Assembly: GCF_900110735.1 (NCBI RefSeq)
Contig: NZ_FOET01000005.1
Location: 62,001 to 126,000 of the forward strand
Origin: Streptomyces radiopugnans
GTDB lineage: Bacteria; Actinomycetota; Actinomycetes; Streptomycetales; Streptomycetaceae
Length of the DNA: 64,000 nt
Direction of reading: 5' to 3'
The translations under genes were made by a program, and so were the position numbers. Below are positions 61,685 through 64,000 of the stretch, in pieces. The notes under the pieces are model-generated. The model ran no database searches. It was not told where the DNA came from and saw nothing but the letters and a program-made list of their open reading frames with translations. Each line of letters starts with the position of its first letter. Within the stretch, counting starts at the first letter, position 1.

Positions 61685-62095
61685 TCAGCGGGCGTCGGCG
61701 ACGCCCGCGGCGAAGGAGGTGTCGCACACGGGCCGGGAGTAGGCGTGGGCGCGCGCGGGCCCGTACTTCTGGACCGCGGCCCGGCCCAGCGCGCGGGCGA
61801 TGGAGGTGCAGTGCCGCGCCAGCGACGGCCGGCGGGCGATCTCCTTCTGCAGGCCCGTCAGGGCGGTGCCCGGGTCCTTCTGCTGGAGTTCGGCGACGAG
61901 CCGGTCGCGCACCACCTCGTGCGGGGCGCGGGGACTGTCGCGGGGGGCCGTCCGCTCCGCGGAGGCGGTCAGCACCTGCGTCCCCGACTGCGGCGCCCAG
62001 GGAACGGCGGTGACGGCGAGGGTCCCGGACAGGACCAGGACGACCGGGAGGACGAGGGCGAGAGTTCGGCCGATGCGGCGCGCTGCCTGATTCAC
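61685..62095 (-). CDS. Small secreted protein
   Basis: 136 residues from GTG (ribosome-binding site GAGGAAG 8 nt before). Signal peptide VNQAARRIGRTLALVLPVVL then VLSGTLAVTAVPWAPQ; the mature part is about 100 residues with two Cys (RHCTSIA, RPVCDTS), likely one disulfide, and SYSRPVCDTSF-like end. No known domain. Confidence 0.82.
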   Translation of the reverse strand: MNQAARRIGRTLALVLPVVLVLSGTLAVTAVPWAPQSGTQVLTASAERTAPRDSPRAPHEVVRDRLVAELQQKDPGTALTGLQKEIARRPSLARHCTSIARALGRAAVQKYGPARAHAYSRPVCDTSFAAGVADAR

Positions 62096-62405
62096 TGTGG
62101 AGTCTTCCTCGCGAAGGACGGTATCGGGTGTCGGGAAGCCCGTTCCGGGGCGTTTGCGATGGTAGCGAGGAGTGGTGATTTGGCGACATTCGGTCACTCT
62201 CGCGAGTGACGGAAAACCCCGTAGTCCCAGGTGCGGCGGTGTCCTCGTGTTGACGCGGACCGCGGGCGGCGCGGCCCCGGGAACCGCCGGACGACCGGGG
62301 GCCCGTACGCCCGCGGTTCGCGGAGGTACGGGCCCCTTGCCGGCCGTTCGGAGGACGGCCGCTCAGCCGTCGACGGCTCGGCCGTGCTCGGCCGTGCTCG
62401 GCCGT
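62096..62405. other. 310-bp gene-free stretch with hairpins and repeats
   Basis: Holds a stem GTCACTC-TCGC-GAGTGAC at 62193-62210 about 100 nt upstream of the secreted-protein gene, the msiK terminator at 62298-62336 and the 10-bp repeats at 62377-62406. No gene. Confidence 0.5.
62298..62336. terminator. Terminator of msiK
   Basis: 11-bp arms GGGGCCCGTAC / GTACGGGCCCC enclosing a nested CCGCG / CGCGG stem, 70 nt after the msiK stop on the minus strand. Confidence 0.72.
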
Positions 62406-62406
62406 T
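62377..62406. repeat. Three tandem 10-bp repeats at the msiK stop
   Basis: CTCGGCCGTG, CTCGGCCGTG, CTCGGCCGTT, ending at the msiK stop codon region. Confidence 0.6.
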
Positions 62407-63503
62407 CAGTCGGTCAGGCGCTCACCGGTGGAGGTGGAGAACACGTGGGCCTCACCGGCGCGCGGCACCACGTGGATGACCGCGCCCTTCTCCGGCACCT
62501 CGCGGCCGCCGACGCGGACCACCAGGTCCTTCGCCTCGCCGCCGACCTGGGCGGTGCCGTAGACGTAACCGTCGGCGCCCAGTTCCTCGACGACGTTGAC
62601 GGTGACGGCCAGACCGGCGTCGCTGCCCTCGCCCGCGATGTCCAGGTGCTCGGGACGGATACCGACCGTGACGGTCTTGTCGCCCTTGTTGGCGGCCTCG
62701 GCGACGGCGTCGCGCTCGACCGGCACGATGCTGTTGCCGAACTTCACGCCGCCGTCGGCGATCGGCACCTCGACCAGGTTCATCGCCGGGGAGCCGATGA
62801 AGCCCGCGACGAAGAGGTTGGCCGGCTTGTCGTACATGTGGCGCGGCGAGTCGATCTGCTGCAGCAGACCGTCCTTGAGCACCGCCACCCGGTCGCCCAT
62901 GGTCATGGCCTCGGTCTGGTCGTGGGTGACGTAGACCGTGGTGATGCCCAGACGGCGCTGGAGGCCGGCGATCTGGGTGCGGGTCTGGACGCGGAGCTTG
63001 GCGTCGAGGTTCGACAGCGGCTCGTCCATGAGGAACACCTGCGGCTCGCGGACGATCGCGCGGCCCATCGCCACACGCTGCCGCTGACCGCCGGAGAGCG
63101 CCTTGGGCTTGCGGTCCAGGTACGGCTCCAGGTCCAGGATCTTCGCGGCGTCCTCGACCTTGGCGCGGATCTGGTCCTTCGGCACGCCCGCGATCTTCAG
63201 CGCGAAGCCCATGTTCTGGGCGACGGTCATGTGCGGGTAGAGCGCGTAGTTCTGGAACACCATGGCGATGTCCCGGTCCTTCGGCGGAAGGTGGGTGACA
63301 TCGCGGTCACCGATGCGGATGGCGCCGCCGTTGACGTCCTCCAGGCCCGCGAGCATGCGCAGGGAGGTGGACTTGCCGCAGCCGGAGGGGCCGACGAGGA
63401 CGAGGAACTCGCCGTCCTCGATCTCGATGTTCAGCTTGTCGACGGCGGGCTTGTCGCTGCCCGGGTAGATCCGGGTGGCGTTGTCGTACGTGACCGAGGC
63501 CAT
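62406..63503 (-). CDS. msiK: Shared sugar-ABC transporter ATPase MsiK
   Basis: 365 residues. Walker A GPSGCGKST, signature LSGGQRQRV, Walker B VFLMDEPLSNLDAK, H-loop YVTHDQTEAMT. The C-terminal regulatory TOBE domain has TVGIRPEHLDIAG. Very close to Streptomyces MsiK, the single ATPase that energises many sugar importers, including cellobiose and maltose systems. It stands alone, without permeases, as MsiK does. Confidence 0.96.
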   Translation of the reverse strand: MASVTYDNATRIYPGSDKPAVDKLNIEIEDGEFLVLVGPSGCGKSTSLRMLAGLEDVNGGAIRIGDRDVTHLPPKDRDIAMVFQNYALYPHMTVAQNMGFALKIAGVPKDQIRAKVEDAAKILDLEPYLDRKPKALSGGQRQRVAMGRAIVREPQVFLMDEPLSNLDAKLRVQTRTQIAGLQRRLGITTVYVTHDQTEAMTMGDRVAVLKDGLLQQIDSPRHMYDKPANLFVAGFIGSPAMNLVEVPIADGGVKFGNSIVPVERDAVAEAANKGDKTVTVGIRPEHLDIAGEGSDAGLAVTVNVVEELGADGYVYGTAQVGGEAKDLVVRVGGREVPEKGAVIHVVPRAGEAHVFSTSTGERLTD

Positions 63504-63567
63504 GGTCGGTTGTCTCCTTCACCGGCAGGAACGTGCCGGACGATCCGAGTAAAGGTCGTGTTCCACA

Positions 63568-63587
63568 TGTGTGAACCTGTGTGAACG
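63568..63587 (-). repeat. Tandem GTTCACAC-type repeat in the msiK upstream region
   Basis: TGTGTGAACC TGTGTGAACG on the plus strand, 65 nt upstream of the msiK start. The 10-bp period differs from the 11-bp PHO box period. Could be a regulator site or coincidence. Confidence 0.4.
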
Positions 63588-63728
63588 TGGGCTGACGGTA
63601 ACCCGCCGGGGGTTGTCTTGTCAGTACCTCCACGGTCACGAAAGGCTCCGGGCCGGCGCCGGGAAGTAGGTACACTGCACACTGCGTACGCGCCGAGGCC
63701 CCGCCGGTCCCGCGGCGCCGCCGCACAC

Positions 63729-63804
63729 GCCGCCTTAGCTCAGCTGGTAGAGCGCCGCTCTTGTAAAGCGAAGGTCGTCGGTTCGAACCCGACAGGCGGC
63801 TCCA
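63729..63804 (+). tRNA. tRNA-Thr (anticodon UGU)
   Basis: Cloverleaf with acceptor GCCGCCT / AGGCGGC, D-arm GCTC...GAGC, anticodon loop CTTGTAA (anticodon TGT), T-arm GTCGG-TTCGAAC-CCGAC and encoded CCA. The anticodon stem CCGCT / AGCGA has a C27-A43 mismatch, where I would expect G43. It is the site next to which an integrase gene ends. Confidence 0.96.
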
Positions 63805-63818
63805 CGCCCGAACAGGGA

Positions 63819-63852
63819 AGAAGCCCCGAGCCGAGACCGGCTCGGGGCTTCT
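63819..63852. terminator. Terminator after tRNA-Thr
   Basis: Perfect 15-bp arms AGAAGCCCCGAGCCG / CGGCTCGGGGCTTCT with a 4-nt loop, between the tRNA and the convergent integrase gene. Confidence 0.92.
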
Positions 63853-63882
63853 GACATCCACAGGTGACATCAGCGAGGGCGG

Positions 63883-64000
63883 TCACCCGCGATCGAGGCG
63901 GCGCCTGAGCAGCCGGTCCATGTGGCTGATCGCCTCCCGCTGCGTGTCCTGCGCCACGTGCGTGTAGACGTCCATGGTGATGCTGATCTGGCTGTGGCCC
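63883..64000 (-). CDS. Tyrosine-recombinase integrase, C-terminal part (runs off the window)
   Basis: The last 39 codons read GHSQISITMDVYTHVAQDTQ then REAISHMDRLLRRRLDRG and stop. The HS of GHS and the Tyr of DVYTHV are the catalytic box II His and the nucleophile of phage-type integrases. It points towards tRNA-Thr, 79 nt away, the usual layout of an actinobacterial integrative element using the 3' half of the tRNA as attachment site. The rest of the gene lies beyond position 64000. Confidence 0.93.
   Translation of the reverse strand, partial: GHSQISITMDVYTHVAQDTQREAISHMDRLLRRRLDRG

Noticed and set aside
63568..63587. GTTCACAC repeats before msiK as a PHO box
   Set aside because: The period is 10 bp, not the 11 bp needed by PhoP, and MsiK is not known as a phosphate gene.

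Overview
The window is a high-GC actinobacterial chromosome segment, almost certainly from a Streptomyces. The evidence is codon bias (GC-rich third positions, frequent GTG starts, many 4-nt ATGA/GTGA overlaps) and marker genes typical of that group: mshA and mshD (mycothiol), glnR, nur, msiK, phoU-phoRP, carD, DUF397/DUF5753 pairs and the ppk-CHAD unit. Most of it reads as conserved core chromosome rather than accessory DNA, with small accessory patches at both ends and a few between.

Layout. 1-1.1 kb is a scar: truncated genes, then a DUF397 gene. 1.2-1.7 kb is a YefM-YoeB-type toxin-antitoxin pair with a perfect inverted-repeat operator. 2-10 kb (mostly minus strand) carries a Tudor/SH3-like small protein, a YgfZ-type folate-binding protein, the nickel regulator Nur, a nitrobindin-like heme protein, a 33-residue membrane peptide, an operon of three related membrane-anchored secreted proteins, and a sulfur block: DsrE-like protein, DUF1416, thiosulfate sulfurtransferase and, upstream of it, a 27-residue Cys-containing leader peptide. 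10-20 kb has an LmeA-type protein, a MoaD-like protein, GlnR, a LacI regulator, a PDZ-less serine protease with a two-component system, and a SoxR/flavin-reductase pair sharing a perfect SoxR-type box. 20-34 kb has a 5'-nucleotidase, mshD, a DUF6493 + SWIM zinc-finger pair, a regulator/DUF397 locus with a visible tandem duplication, ppk-CHAD-Nudix and a small heat-shock protein. 34-46 kb has a methyltransferase, mshA, YbjN, a complete branched-chain-type ABC importer translationally coupled to an alpha/beta hydrolase, an MFS exporter and gpmA.

46-64 kb has a structurally complete TPP riboswitch with no downstream gene, an orphan sugar-type binding lipoprotein, a DUF1264 protein, a Cys-rich mini-protein, phoU divergent from phoR-phoP with a PHO box between them, a lipoprotein, carD, ispD-ispF-cysS-rlmB, a DoxX protein, a sugar-nucleotidyltransferase, a secreted protein, the shared sugar-ABC ATPase msiK, tRNA-Thr(UGU), and at the right edge the C-terminus of a tyrosine recombinase reading towards that tRNA. 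The last item marks one end of an integrated element that continues beyond the window.

Functional themes are thiol/redox biology (mshA, mshD, SoxR, sulfurtransferase, DsrE), phosphate/polyphosphate (phoRP-phoU, ppk-CHAD), nitrogen and nickel regulation (GlnR, Nur), and isoprenoid precursor synthesis (ispD-ispF). I did not see a defence island, CRISPR array or biosynthetic gene cluster. The most unusual items are the gene-less TPP riboswitch, the duplicated regulator/DUF397 module, the Cys-rich mini-protein, the three-paralogue operon and the transporter-hydrolase operon. All assignments come from reading the sequence and recalling families; no database search was run.
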